Positions 1 through 7,413 of a DNA stretch of 35,091 bases are shown here, piece by piece. This DNA is from JAUSIF01 sp964620215. Lineage in GTDB: Bacteria; Pseudomonadota; Alphaproteobacteria; Rhizobiales; Xanthobacteraceae. The position numbers and the translations under genes are program-made. The notes beneath the pieces were generated by a model. The model saw only the letters and a program-made list of their open reading frames with translations. It ran no database searches and was not told the DNA's origin. The DNA is taken from the NCBI GenBank assembly GCA_964620215.1, contig CAZUJE010000012.1, positions 1 through 35,091 on the forward strand, read 5' to 3'. Each line of letters begins with the position of its first letter. Position 1 is the stretch's first letter.

Positions 1-774
1 GCCGAAACGGGTTTTCACGGCCCGCAAACTTCTGAACTGCTGGCTGCCTTGGCCCTCGAACGAAAGCACCGCATCGACCAGGTGTTCGACCACGCGCGGG
101 CCGGCGATCTGGCCGTCCTTGGTGACATGGCCGACAAGAACAATGGCAGCGCCGGATTTTTTCGCAAAACGCAACAATGCCTGCGCCGAGCCTCTGACTT
201 GGGTAACTGTGCCGGGAGCGGACTCCACCGTCTCCGTCCACATCGTCTGGATGGAATCGATCACGACCAGCGCAGGAGCGGGGCCTTCGCTCAATGTCGC
301 GATGATGTCCTCCACATTGGTTTCGGCGGCGAGTTCAACCGGCGCCTTGGAAAGTGCCAGCCGTTCCGCGCGCATCCGCACCTGGCCGACCGCTTCTTCG
401 CCGGAGACATAGACGACGCGCTTGCCTAATGCCGCGAGCTTGGCCGCGACTTCAATCAGCAGCGTTGATTTGCCGATGCCCGGATCGCCTCCCAAAAGCA
501 AAACCGAACCGCGCACAAAACCGCCGCCGGTGACGCGGTCGAACTCGGCAATACCCGCCGGAGTGCGCGCAGCCTCCTCGCTCTTGCCGTCGAGGGATTC
601 CAGCCGCACCGAGCGGCCCTTGCGCGAGGAACGCTGTGCAGCCGGAACGGCCGCCGCCGCCGCGGTTTCCTCGATGATCGTGTTCCACGCCCCGCATGCC
701 TCGCACTTGCCCTGCCAGCGCGGGGCCACCGCGCCACAGGACTGACAGATGTAAGAGGTGCGGGCTTTGGCCAT
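1..774 (-). CDS. radA: DNA repair protein RadA (partial, C-terminal part beyond window)
   Basis: RadA is a RecA-like, DnaB-type helicase that processes recombination intermediates. The first 258 residues are visible and the gene runs off the left edge. A four-cysteine zinc finger lies at residues 10-27 (CQSCG then CEACG). The Walker A motif GGDPGIGKST is at 95-104 with Lys102, and a Walker B-like stretch (LVVIDSIQT) follows. The last visible residues are KTRFG (254-258), at the place of the family's KNRFG motif, so Asn is replaced by Thr. The ATG at 774 is the normal RadA start, directly before the zinc finger. The MFS gene lies 50 bp upstream on the same strand and may be co-transcribed. Family assignment is very secure. 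Confidence 0.96.
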   Translation of the reverse strand, partial: MAKARTSYICQSCGAVAPRWQGKCEACGAWNTIIEETAAAAAVPAAQRSSRKGRSVRLESLDGKSEEAARTPAGIAEFDRVTGGGFVRGSVLLLGGDPGIGKSTLLIEVAAKLAALGKRVVYVSGEEAVGQVRMRAERLALSKAPVELAAETNVEDIIATLSEGPAPALVVIDSIQTMWTETVESAPGTVTQVRGSAQALLRFAKKSGAAIVLVGHVTKDGQIAGPRVVEHLVDAVLSFEGQGSQQFRSLRAVKTRFG

Positions 775-824
775 GGAGAACTCTTGCGACTCGAATGGAC
801 GCTATCACGCCATATAGGCGGAGT

Positions 825-2057
825 TCACGCAAAAGCCATCTGCTTGCGGCCGCCCCTGGTGAGCAGCCAGGCGGCGATGCCGACATTCAGCAGGTTCCAC
901 ATCAGCCCGTGCGCGAAGGCTGCCTGATAAGAACCCGTGAGATCGAAGATCAGGCCGGAGACCCAGCCGCCGAGCGCCATGCCCATCACCGACGCGAAGA
1001 TGACAACGCCGACGCGCGTCGCCGCTTCCTGCGGCGGAAAATATTCACGCACGATGATCGCATACATCGGCACGATGCCGCCCTGGAACAGGCCGAACAG
1101 TCCTGAGATCACATAGAGCGAAGTGAGTCCGTCGAAGAAGAGATAGAGAAACAGCGCCACCCCTTGCAGCACCGAGCCGATCATCAATGTCGCGACGCCG
1201 CCGATCTTGTCCGCGACAAAGCCGGAGGCGAGACGGCTCACGATGCCAAGGCCCAGCATCAACGAGAGCATTTCCGCGCCGCGCGCGACGCCGTAACCCA
1301 TGTCGCCGCAATAGGCAACGATATGCACTTGCGGCATCGCCATCGCGACGCAACAGGCGACGGCGGCGAGACATAGCAGCAGCGTGAGCGCATTCTTGGA
1401 AATGCCGAGACGGTCGAGCGCACCCTGCGCGGATGAAGCTGCCGGCGAACCCGCATGCGAAGGGCTCGGCCGCCGCAGAATAATGACCAGTGGCAGCATC
1501 GCGCACACGCAGAAAATCCCGATGCCGATGTGGGTCGGCCGCCATCCGGCGCTGGCGATGAAATGCTGCACGATCGGCGGCCAGATTGTGCCAGCGAGAT
1601 AATTTCCGGTGGCGGCGATGGCGACCGCGATTCCGCGCCTGCGTGTGAACCACTGCGAGGTATCCGCCATCAACGGGCCGAAGGTCGCCGATGCACCAAG
1701 TCCCACCAGGAGATGCAAAGCCGCGAACTGCCAGAGATTGGCGGCAAAACCCGCGCCGACATAGCCGAGGAACAGCAGCACGGCACTCAGCGTCACCGGC
1801 ACCATGATCCCGAAGCGGTCGGCAAGGCGGCCCATGATCATGTTGCCGACGCCGAAGCCCACCATCGCGCATGTAAAAGGAATGGACGCATCCGCGCGCA
1901 GCACGCCGAAGTCAGCCTGCACGGCGGGCAGCGCCACCACCACCGACCACATGCCGACGCTGCCCATGGTGCCGAGGGCGAGCGCCGTGAACAGCCGCGC
2001 CCATGCGTAGGGCGACTCCTGCTCGCTCGTGCCAGTTCCGCTTTTGAGGAGATTCAT
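825..2057 (-). CDS. MFS transporter, 12 TM
   Basis: This is a major facilitator superfamily permease of about 410 residues with twelve predicted membrane segments. The loop between helices 2 and 3 carries the typical motif GRLADRFG, and the related GFVADKIGG occurs in the second half. The general look (a GMWSVVVALPAVQADFG-like first helix, a long cytoplasmic loop after helix 6) resembles oxalate/formate-antiporter or monocarboxylate-type MFS members, but the substrate cannot be read from sequence. An in-frame TTG at 2069 is possible, but the AAGGA Shine-Dalgarno would touch it. GTG 2060 or ATG 2057 have better spacing (9-12 nt), so 2057 is chosen. It is transcribed toward radA with a 50-bp gap. 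Confidence 0.85.
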   Translation of the reverse strand: MNLLKSGTGTSEQESPYAWARLFTALALGTMGSVGMWSVVVALPAVQADFGVLRADASIPFTCAMVGFGVGNMIMGRLADRFGIMVPVTLSAVLLFLGYVGAGFAANLWQFAALHLLVGLGASATFGPLMADTSQWFTRRRGIAVAIAATGNYLAGTIWPPIVQHFIASAGWRPTHIGIGIFCVCAMLPLVIILRRPSPSHAGSPAASSAQGALDRLGISKNALTLLLCLAAVACCVAMAMPQVHIVAYCGDMGYGVARGAEMLSLMLGLGIVSRLASGFVADKIGGVATLMIGSVLQGVALFLYLFFDGLTSLYVISGLFGLFQGGIVPMYAIIVREYFPPQEAATRVGVVIFASVMGMALGGWVSGLIFDLTGSYQAAFAHGLMWNLLNVGIAAWLLTRGGRKQMAFA

Positions 2058-2218
2058 CACGCGCGACAATCCTTATCCGCGCCCCGAAGGTCAAGCCGCG
2101 CGGCGGCAGGGCTATATTCCGGATACGCATGACTCATTCATTTTGCGGAATGTTTTCCCCTTCGCTGGCTTCCATTTCGCGCTGCAACTAGGATTACCGG
2201 GGATTCCCGGGTGAACAC

Positions 2219-2815
2219 ATGAACAAGCCAGCCGCGCGTGAATTTGATCTTCTTCTGCGCGAGGACGACAGCAGTTTTTTCTGGCGGCTCAAAAATCACG
2301 GCATCTCGGTCTGGGGCGACGGGCTGACGTGGCAATATGAAGGACAGGAGCGGAAGCGGAAATTCGCCGACTTTTTTTCCGTGCATCTGTCGAGCGGGCA
2401 TGTTGCCCGTCATGGCGACATTTACACCTGTCAGATCCGTTTCAGGGACGGCGACCTTTTGACGGTGCAAGCTTCCACCGACATGGGCCTGCCCGATGAG
2501 GCGCGCACTACGGCCTACGGCGATTTTGTCCGCACGCTGCATGGGCAACTGACAAAATCCGGAGTGAAAGACATCAGCTATCGCGCGGGCATGAGCGAGG
2601 GCAAGAAAGTTTTTGGCTACAGTGTGCTTGTGATCGCCGGGCTTTTCTTTGTCGTCCTGCCCGTGGGCCTGTTCCTGTTTCTCGAAACCTCCCTGCATGT
2701 ATTTTTTCTCGTTCTGGCGGGGGCGGGGCTTACATGGCCGGTCTGGAAACACATGGAAAAGAACGCGCCGCGCGATTATTCGCCCGATGATCTTCCCCTT
2801 GAACTGGTGCCTTGA
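2219..2815 (+). CDS. Conserved hypothetical membrane protein (198 aa)
   Basis: I do not recognise this family. The first ~140 residues are soluble and rich in beta-like alternation (ISVWGDGLTWQY, YTCQIRFRDGDLLTVQAS), which recalls small PH-like or YcxB-like sensor domains, but this is only a visual impression. Two hydrophobic helices follow at roughly 144-163 and 164-182, separated by FLETSLH, and then a short charged tail ends in DDLPLELVP. There is no signal peptide, so the soluble part is probably cytoplasmic with a C-terminal hairpin anchor. The start at 2219 has no strong Shine-Dalgarno. A short GC-rich inverted repeat lies just before it (about 2199-2212). The MFS gene is divergent. Confidence 0.7.
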   Translation: MNKPAAREFDLLLREDDSSFFWRLKNHGISVWGDGLTWQYEGQERKRKFADFFSVHLSSGHVARHGDIYTCQIRFRDGDLLTVQASTDMGLPDEARTTAYGDFVRTLHGQLTKSGVKDISYRAGMSEGKKVFGYSVLVIAGLFFVVLPVGLFLFLETSLHVFFLVLAGAGLTWPVWKHMEKNAPRDYSPDDLPLELVP

Positions 2816-2827
2816 GAGCCGTTTTTG

Positions 2828-2873
2828 GCATGATCTTGTCCGAAAACCGGCATCCACTTTTCGGGATGCATGC
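2828..2873. repeat. Rhizobiales intergenic palindromic element (REP-like)
   Basis: This 46-bp imperfect palindrome begins GCATGATCTTGTCCGAAAAC and ends TTTTCGGGATGCATGC. The outer arms (GCATG.../...CATGC) and inner arms (CCGAAAA/TTTTCGG) pair around an ACCGGCATCCAC core. From memory, elements of this form (GCATGATC...CCGAAAA...TTTTCGG...ATCATGC) are scattered between genes in Bradyrhizobium and related genera. I see only this one copy in the window. It lies 13 bp after the stop of the 198-aa protein and could act as a transcript 3' end. Confidence 0.7.
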
Positions 2874-2951
2874 CCTGACCGGCAAAAATTGCCGGGATGG
2901 AATCAACCAATTTGAAACAAAGCGGCGTCATCCTCGTTGCAGAGGATGACC

Positions 2952-3452
2952 ATGCAAAAGCATTTCACCGGCGCACAGAATATTTTACTCGCACTTCTGG
3001 TCGTCGCGCTTGGCGGTTACTTTTTGCTCGCCGGGCTTGATCTCGCGCCGCTTGTCGGTGGCCGTGAGACGCTGAAAGGCCCGGGCTGGCTCATGGCATT
3101 GTGTGGAGGCGCCTTTGTCCTGTGCGGGCTCCTGCTGCTTTCGCGCGGTATGGCGCCGGACGGAAAATTTTCTGGTCCGCTGCCGGAAGACACGCCGTTC
3201 TGGCTCAGGCTCACGCAATATGTCGCGGTGGTAGCGCTTTTCGGAGCGATGGCGGCAATTGGTACCTGGATCGCCTTCGGTCCCGGCACGCGCGTCTTCA
3301 ATATGAGTGTGCCGTGGTTTATTCCCGAGGCCGTTTCCGAACAGATCGGCCGGCTTGCATTTGGCGCCGGTGCCGTAATCTCATGGTTCTGCACCGTCGT
3401 GATTGCGATTGACGGTGTGCGCAAGCTGTTCGGGCACAAACAGGCGCAATAA
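2952..3452 (+). CDS. Small hypothetical inner-membrane protein (166 aa, 4 TM)
   Basis: This is an unrecognised membrane protein with four hydrophobic segments at about residues 9-27, 46-64, 88-108 and 138-157. A loop rich in Pro and Gly (MAPDGKFSGPLPEDTP) lies between helices 2 and 3. Nothing catalytic is visible. The start at 2952 is chosen because AGAGG lies 6 nt upstream; the TTG at 2937 and the ATG at 2946 in the same frame have poorer signals. It ends 4 bp before the convergent stop of the glucarate dehydratase gene. It may be co-transcribed with the 198-aa membrane protein, although the palindromic element separates them. Confidence 0.7.
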   Translation: MQKHFTGAQNILLALLVVALGGYFLLAGLDLAPLVGGRETLKGPGWLMALCGGAFVLCGLLLLSRGMAPDGKFSGPLPEDTPFWLRLTQYVAVVALFGAMAAIGTWIAFGPGTRVFNMSVPWFIPEAVSEQIGRLAFGAGAVISWFCTVVIAIDGVRKLFGHKQAQ

Positions 3453-3456
3453 TTTT

Positions 3457-4812
3457 CTAGCGCACGAGACAGGGGCGCTTGCGGTCGAACTTCCAGCCCG
3501 GAATCAGGAACTGCATCGCGACTGCATCGTCGCGCGCATCCAGTCCCATTTTCTTGTAGCGCGCATTTGCAAGCTCAACCTGCACCATGTCGATTTCGAT
3601 TCCGAGTCCGGGCCGCTCAGGAACGGTTACGAAACCGTCCACAATCTTGAACGGCTCCTTGGTCAGGCGTTGGCCGTCCTGCCAGATCCAGTGCGTGTCG
3701 ATGGCGGTGATGTTGCCGGGTGCGGCCGCCGCGACATGGGTGAACATCGCCAGCGAAATATCGAGATGGTTGTTGGAGTGCGAACCCCAGGTCAGCCCCC
3801 AGTCGCGGCACATCTGCGCGACCCGCACCGACCCCTGCATTGTCCAGAAATGCGGATCGGCCAGCGGAATATCCACGGACTGAAGCTGGATCGCATGGCC
3901 CATCTCGCGCCAGTCGGTTGCGATCATGTTGGTGGCGGTGGGCAGCCCGGTGGCGCGGCGAAACTCGGCAAGAATTTCGCGGCCGGAATATCCGTTCTCC
4001 GCGCCACAAGGATCTTCCGCATAGGCGAGGACATCGTGCTGCCCGCGGCAAAGCCGGATCGCTTCCTCAAGCGACCAGGCCCCATTGGGATCGAGCGTGA
4101 TGCGCGCTTCGGGAAATCGTTTTGCCAAAGCCGTTACGGCTTCAATTTCTTCCTCACCGCGCAGTACGCCGCCCTTCAGCTTGAAATCCTGAAATCCGTA
4201 ACAAGCCTGTGCAGCCTCCGCGAGGCGTACGACTTCGCCCGGCGTCAATGCTTCCTCGTCGCGGAGCCGGAACCAGCCGTCCTTTTCATGGGATGAATCC
4301 CGGTAGGGTAACTTCGTCCGCCTGCGGTCGCCGACATAAAAAAGATAGCCGAGGATGCGTGCCTTCGCGCGCTGCTGTCCTTCACCTAGCAGCGCCGCGA
4401 CCGGCAAGCCGAGAAACTGCCCGAGCAGATCGAGGAGTGCTGCCTCGACCGCTGTCACCGCGTGAATGGCAGTCCGGAGATCAAAAGTCTGCTGCCCGCG
4501 CCCGCCGGTATCGAGACCACCAAATTTCTCCCGCATCGAATTGAGGATCGCCTGGTAGCTGGCGATCGAGCGCCCTTCAACGAGCGCCCGTGCATCTTCC
4601 AGAACTTGCCGAATGCGCTCGCCGCCCGGCACCTCGCCGGCGCCAATGCGGCCGGCATTGTCTTTCAGAATGACGATATTGCGCGTGAACAGCGGCCCAT
4701 GCGCGCCGCTGAGATTGAGCAACATGCTGTCTTCGCCGGCCACCGGGATGACTTGCATCCCGGTGACCTTTGGCGCGCCGGACGCAGCGCCGGCGATGTC
4801 CGCTTGCTTCAC
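3457..4812 (-). CDS. gudD: Glucarate dehydratase
   Basis: This enolase-superfamily enzyme dehydrates D-glucarate (often also L-idarate) to 5-keto-4-deoxyglucarate. The 451 residues match the family length of about 446. All active-site residues stand at the E. coli positions plus six: Lys211 and Lys213 (FKLKGG), metal ligands Asp241 (DPNGAW), Glu266 (EDPCG) and Asn295 (ATNMIATDW), and His345 (GSHSNNHLD). The numbering correspondence comes from my memory of the E. coli enzyme. Translation starts with GTG at 4812, 12 bp after the stop of the Bug-type binding protein, so the two form an operon. The next enzyme of the pathway (kdgD or garL type) is not in the window. The reaction is assigned with high confidence; the exact sugar acid is less sure. 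Confidence 0.92.
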   Translation of the reverse strand: MKQADIAGAASGAPKVTGMQVIPVAGEDSMLLNLSGAHGPLFTRNIVILKDNAGRIGAGEVPGGERIRQVLEDARALVEGRSIASYQAILNSMREKFGGLDTGGRGQQTFDLRTAIHAVTAVEAALLDLLGQFLGLPVAALLGEGQQRAKARILGYLFYVGDRRRTKLPYRDSSHEKDGWFRLRDEEALTPGEVVRLAEAAQACYGFQDFKLKGGVLRGEEEIEAVTALAKRFPEARITLDPNGAWSLEEAIRLCRGQHDVLAYAEDPCGAENGYSGREILAEFRRATGLPTATNMIATDWREMGHAIQLQSVDIPLADPHFWTMQGSVRVAQMCRDWGLTWGSHSNNHLDISLAMFTHVAAAAPGNITAIDTHWIWQDGQRLTKEPFKIVDGFVTVPERPGLGIEIDMVQVELANARYKKMGLDARDDAVAMQFLIPGWKFDRKRPCLVR

Positions 4813-4824
4813 GAAAGACCCCGC

Positions 4825-5796
4825 TTATTCCGGCTTGATCTTTCCCGCTGCGATCACGCCCTTCCAGCGGGCGATTTCCTCGGTGAGGAATTTCTCGAAT
4901 TCCGCGCCGTTGCTGCCGACCACTTCAAAACCGACCGCCTCGAACTTCGCCTTCACGTCGTCCGTCTTGGCGGACGCGGCGAGTTCTTCCTCGAGTTTTT
5001 TGCGGACGGCGGTCGGAAGACCTTTCGGCGCGGCGGCTGCCTGCCAGGAGTAAACATCAAGGCCCGAGACACCGGCTTCGCTCATCGTGGGCACGTCGGG
5101 CAAAGCGGGATTGCGCTTGTCGCTGGTGACGGCAAGCGCCTTCATCTTGCCCGCGCGCACATGCTGCGTGATGGCGCCGAGATTCTGGAACGAGACATTG
5201 GCATGGCCCGCGATCACGTCCGCCTGGGCGGGGCCGCCGCCCTTGTACGGAACGTGCAGACCCTTGGTGCCGGTACGCTGCCAGAAAAGTTCGGCGGTCA
5301 GATGGTCCGACGAGCCGGTGCCGGACGAGGCAAAGGAAACCTTCTCCGGATTCTTCTTCATATGCTCGATCAGTTCTTTCACGTCCTTCGCCGGAAAATC
5401 CGGGTTCGCGACCAGCACATTGGGCGTGCGAACGGCGACCGAAAGCAGATCGAAATCCTTCATGGGGTCGTAGCGAAGATCCGGGAACAACGCCGGGTTG
5501 ATCGCGAATACGCCGATCGAGCCGATCAGGATCGTGTAGCCGTCCGCCGCGGCTGCTTTCAGAGCATTGGCGCCGATCGATCCGTTCGCGCCCGCGCGGT
5601 TGTCGATCACGACCGTCTGCTTCACGCGCTCTTGCAGCTTGCCCGCCACATGCCGCGCGGCAAGATCGGAAGCGCCGCCCGGCGGGAAGGGGACGATCAC
5701 CGTGATGTTCCGCTCCGGATATTGCTGCGCCTGAACGGGCAACGCGGAAACGGCCGCGAGTGCTGCGAGCGCAAACATGCTGCGAGAAAATTTCAT
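4825..5796 (-). CDS. Bug/TctC-family tripartite tricarboxylate transporter substrate-binding protein
   Basis: This is a periplasmic solute-binding protein of 323 residues. A signal peptide (MKFSRSMFALAALAAVSALPVQAQ) is followed by the family hallmarks YPERNITVIVPFPPGGASD and, later, DNRAGANGSIGA. The ATG at 5796 is preceded by GGGAGG at 5 nt spacing, so it is preferred over the GTG at 5802. The membrane partners TctA and TctB are absent from the window, as is common for orphan Bug proteins. Because it is the first gene of an operon with gudD and sits under a divergent GntR regulator, its ligand is probably glucarate or a related aldarate; this is inference. Its promoter and operators lie just upstream at 5857-5900. 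Confidence 0.92.
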   Translation of the reverse strand: MKFSRSMFALAALAAVSALPVQAQQYPERNITVIVPFPPGGASDLAARHVAGKLQERVKQTVVIDNRAGANGSIGANALKAAAADGYTILIGSIGVFAINPALFPDLRYDPMKDFDLLSVAVRTPNVLVANPDFPAKDVKELIEHMKKNPEKVSFASSGTGSSDHLTAELFWQRTGTKGLHVPYKGGGPAQADVIAGHANVSFQNLGAITQHVRAGKMKALAVTSDKRNPALPDVPTMSEAGVSGLDVYSWQAAAAPKGLPTAVRKKLEEELAASAKTDDVKAKFEAVGFEVVGSNGAEFEKFLTEEIARWKGVIAAGKIKPE

Positions 5797-5856
5797 CGAC
5801 ACCTCCCAGATGGTGAAACGGCGCGTTGAGCGCTCGGATACTTCACCTTGGCCGGG

Positions 5857-5885
5857 ACTAGATTAACTAATGCATCAGTTGTCAA
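5857..5885 (-). promoter_or_regulatory. Sigma-70-type promoter of the Bug-gudD operon
   Basis: On the minus strand a perfect -35 box TTGACA (5885-5880) is followed by a 17-bp spacer and a -10-like TCTAGT (5862-5857). The -35 box is the exact spacer between two operator arms, and one arm fills the -35/-10 spacer, so a bound repressor would cover the promoter. On the plus strand the same bases give TTGTCA (5879-5884), 17 bp before a weaker CAGATT, possibly the regulator's own promoter. Confidence 0.65.
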
Positions 5886-5900
5886 GACTGATGCATTAGT
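5866..5900. promoter_or_regulatory. GntR operator pair (perfect 14-bp inverted repeat)
   Basis: ACTAATGCATCAGT (5866-5879) and ACTGATGCATTAGT (5887-5900) are exact reverse complements separated by 7 bp. Each arm is itself a near palindrome around ATGCAT (CTAATGCATCAG), so each can bind a GntR dimer. The two ATGCAT centres are 21 bp apart, two helical turns, placing both sites on the same face of the DNA. The location between the divergent regulator and operon supports autoregulation and operon control. Confidence 0.75.
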
Positions 5901-5926
5901 GCAGATTGCCTCCCAGAGGTTGAATC

Positions 5927-6613
5927 ATGCAGCTCGCCTTGCAGTCCCGCGAACGGCCGATACTCGCGGCACCCCAGGTGTTTGAGCAGTTGCGGGACAT
6001 GATCCTGTCCCTCACGTTTGCGCCCGGAACGGAACTCTCGCGCGCGGCGTTGCAAAAGCGTTTCCGGGTAAGTTCGACTCCGGTGCGCGATGCCTTGATG
6101 CGTCTGGAGGAAGCCGGGCTCGTCGATGTATTTCCGCAGAGTGGAACCATCGTCAGCCTGATCGATGTGTCGCTCGCGCGCCAGGCACAATTCCTTCGCC
6201 GCTCGATCGAGCTTGAAGCCGTGCATACGCTTGCTTCAAAGCCTGATGCTCAAGTATTGAGTAACCTCCGCGCTGTCATCGCCGAACAGAAGGCGAGGGC
6301 GAAAGCGGGCGACCTGAAGCGCTTCAACGAAGCTGATCTTGCCTTTCACAAAATTCTCTTTGAGGCCTCCGGCGTTCCCGATCTGTGGGCGCTGGTGCGG
6401 CGGCAGAGCGGCCACATCGACCGCATTCGCAGATTGCATCTGCCGGTGAAGGGAAAAGCCGCGCAGATCGTCCGCGATCACGCCGCCATCGTGCAGGCGA
6501 TTGCCAAGGGCGATCCGCGTCTCGCCCAGCAGAAAATGCGCGCACATCTGTCGCAATCGCTCGCTTACAGCAGTGCATTGCGTGCGCGCTTCCCGGCCTA
6601 TTTCAAGGAATAG
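5927..6613 (+). CDS. GntR-family (FadR/FCD type) transcriptional regulator
   Basis: The 228-residue protein has an N-terminal winged helix (about 15-80, with FAPGTELSRAALQKRFRVSSTPVRDALMRLEEAGLV). A C-terminal all-helical FCD ligand domain follows; its metal/ligand positions are visible in NEADLAFHKIL (Asp and His), in DHAAIVQAI and in MRAHLSQS. AGAGG lies 7 nt before the ATG at 5927. The gene is divergent from the Bug-gudD operon with the operator pair between them, so it is the likely local regulator, probably a repressor released by an aldarate or a derived keto acid. That ligand is inferred from context. The methyltransferase gene follows after 30 bp on the same strand. Confidence 0.9.
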   Translation: MQLALQSRERPILAAPQVFEQLRDMILSLTFAPGTELSRAALQKRFRVSSTPVRDALMRLEEAGLVDVFPQSGTIVSLIDVSLARQAQFLRRSIELEAVHTLASKPDAQVLSNLRAVIAEQKARAKAGDLKRFNEADLAFHKILFEASGVPDLWALVRRQSGHIDRIRRLHLPVKGKAAQIVRDHAAIVQAIAKGDPRLAQQKMRAHLSQSLAYSSALRARFPAYFKE

Positions 6614-6643
6614 AAAACGGGCAATGCCGTGCTAGTTTCCGGC

Positions 6644-7309
6644 ATGGCGACAGACTTCTGGTCCGCACCTGTTTCCGGCGAAGACGGCCGCCTCGACGCG
6701 CCCGCGTTTCATCGCAATTATGAGCCGATCTTCACGGTGCTGGAGCCGCATCTGCGCGGCAAGCGCGGAACATTGCTGGAGCTTGGCAGCGGCAGCGGCC
6801 AGCACGCGGTGGAATATGCGAGCCGTCTGCCGGACATCACATGGCAGCCCGTCGACTACGACGCAGCCGCGCTCCGAAGCATCGAGGCGTGGCGGGTATT
6901 TTCAAAACTCCCGAATTTACAGCCGCCCTTGCGTATCGACCTATCGGACAGCAACTGGCCTGCGCTGTACGCGCCGAAAATTCCATTCGCTAGCCTGCTC
7001 GCGATTTTCTGCGCCAATGTCATCCATATCGCGCCTTGGAAAATCGCGGAAGGATTATTCGCCGGCGCGCCGAAGCTGTTGCAGCCGGGCGGCACCATGT
7101 TTCTCTATGGCCCGTTCAAGCGCGGAGGCGGGCACACCGCGCCGAGCAACGAGCAATTCGACCGGAGCCTGCGCGCCCGCAATCCGGAATGGGGCTTGCG
7201 CGACATGGAAGCGGTGCAGGCGCTCGCGGAGAAAAACGGGCTGACGCTTGTGGAAACCATTCCGATGCCCGCCAACAATTTCACGCTGATTTTCCGCCGT
7301 GCGGAATAA
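6644..7309 (+). CDS. DUF938-family SAM-dependent methyltransferase-like protein
   Basis: The protein has about 221 residues. The SAM-binding glycine loop is LLELGSGSGQHAVEYA, followed by the acidic strand end PVDYDAAAL. The sequence agrees with DUF938 proteins, including the start (DFWSAPVSGEDGRLDAPAFHRNYEPI), ANVIHIAPW, and FLYGPFKRGGGHTAPSNEQFD. Substrates of the family are not established as far as I know. The ATG at 6644 gives the N-terminus expected for the family; a GTG at 6629 is in frame but has no better ribosome site. It lies 30 bp after the regulator gene and may be co-transcribed with it, though a functional link with glucarate is not evident. Confidence 0.85.
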   Translation: MATDFWSAPVSGEDGRLDAPAFHRNYEPIFTVLEPHLRGKRGTLLELGSGSGQHAVEYASRLPDITWQPVDYDAAALRSIEAWRVFSKLPNLQPPLRIDLSDSNWPALYAPKIPFASLLAIFCANVIHIAPWKIAEGLFAGAPKLLQPGGTMFLYGPFKRGGGHTAPSNEQFDRSLRARNPEWGLRDMEAVQALAEKNGLTLVETIPMPANNFTLIFRRAE

Positions 7310-7413
7310 TCGTCCGGTTCCATTGTTTCCCATCACACACGGATAACCGCGTTTTGACGCAGGCGTGACCGGCGTTCGTGCTAAGCAGCGGTATCAGGTT
7401 TGGGAGACCATCG

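Noticed and set aside
1455..2132. 225-codon plus-strand frame opposite the MFS gene
   Set aside because: Composition is histidine/arginine rich with no motif; antisense shadow.
2199..2213. CCGGG-GATT-CCCGG hairpin before the 198-aa protein gene as a regulatory element
   Set aside because: Only a 5-bp stem in GC-rich DNA, too short to support a claim.
3403..4296. 297-codon plus-strand frame opposite gudD
   Set aside because: Shadow of the gudD coding sequence, overlapping the end of the small membrane protein gene.
4462..5829. 455-codon open frame on the plus strand opposite gudD and the Bug gene
   Set aside because: Both minus-strand genes are secure and the plus-strand translation shows no domain; it is a shadow.
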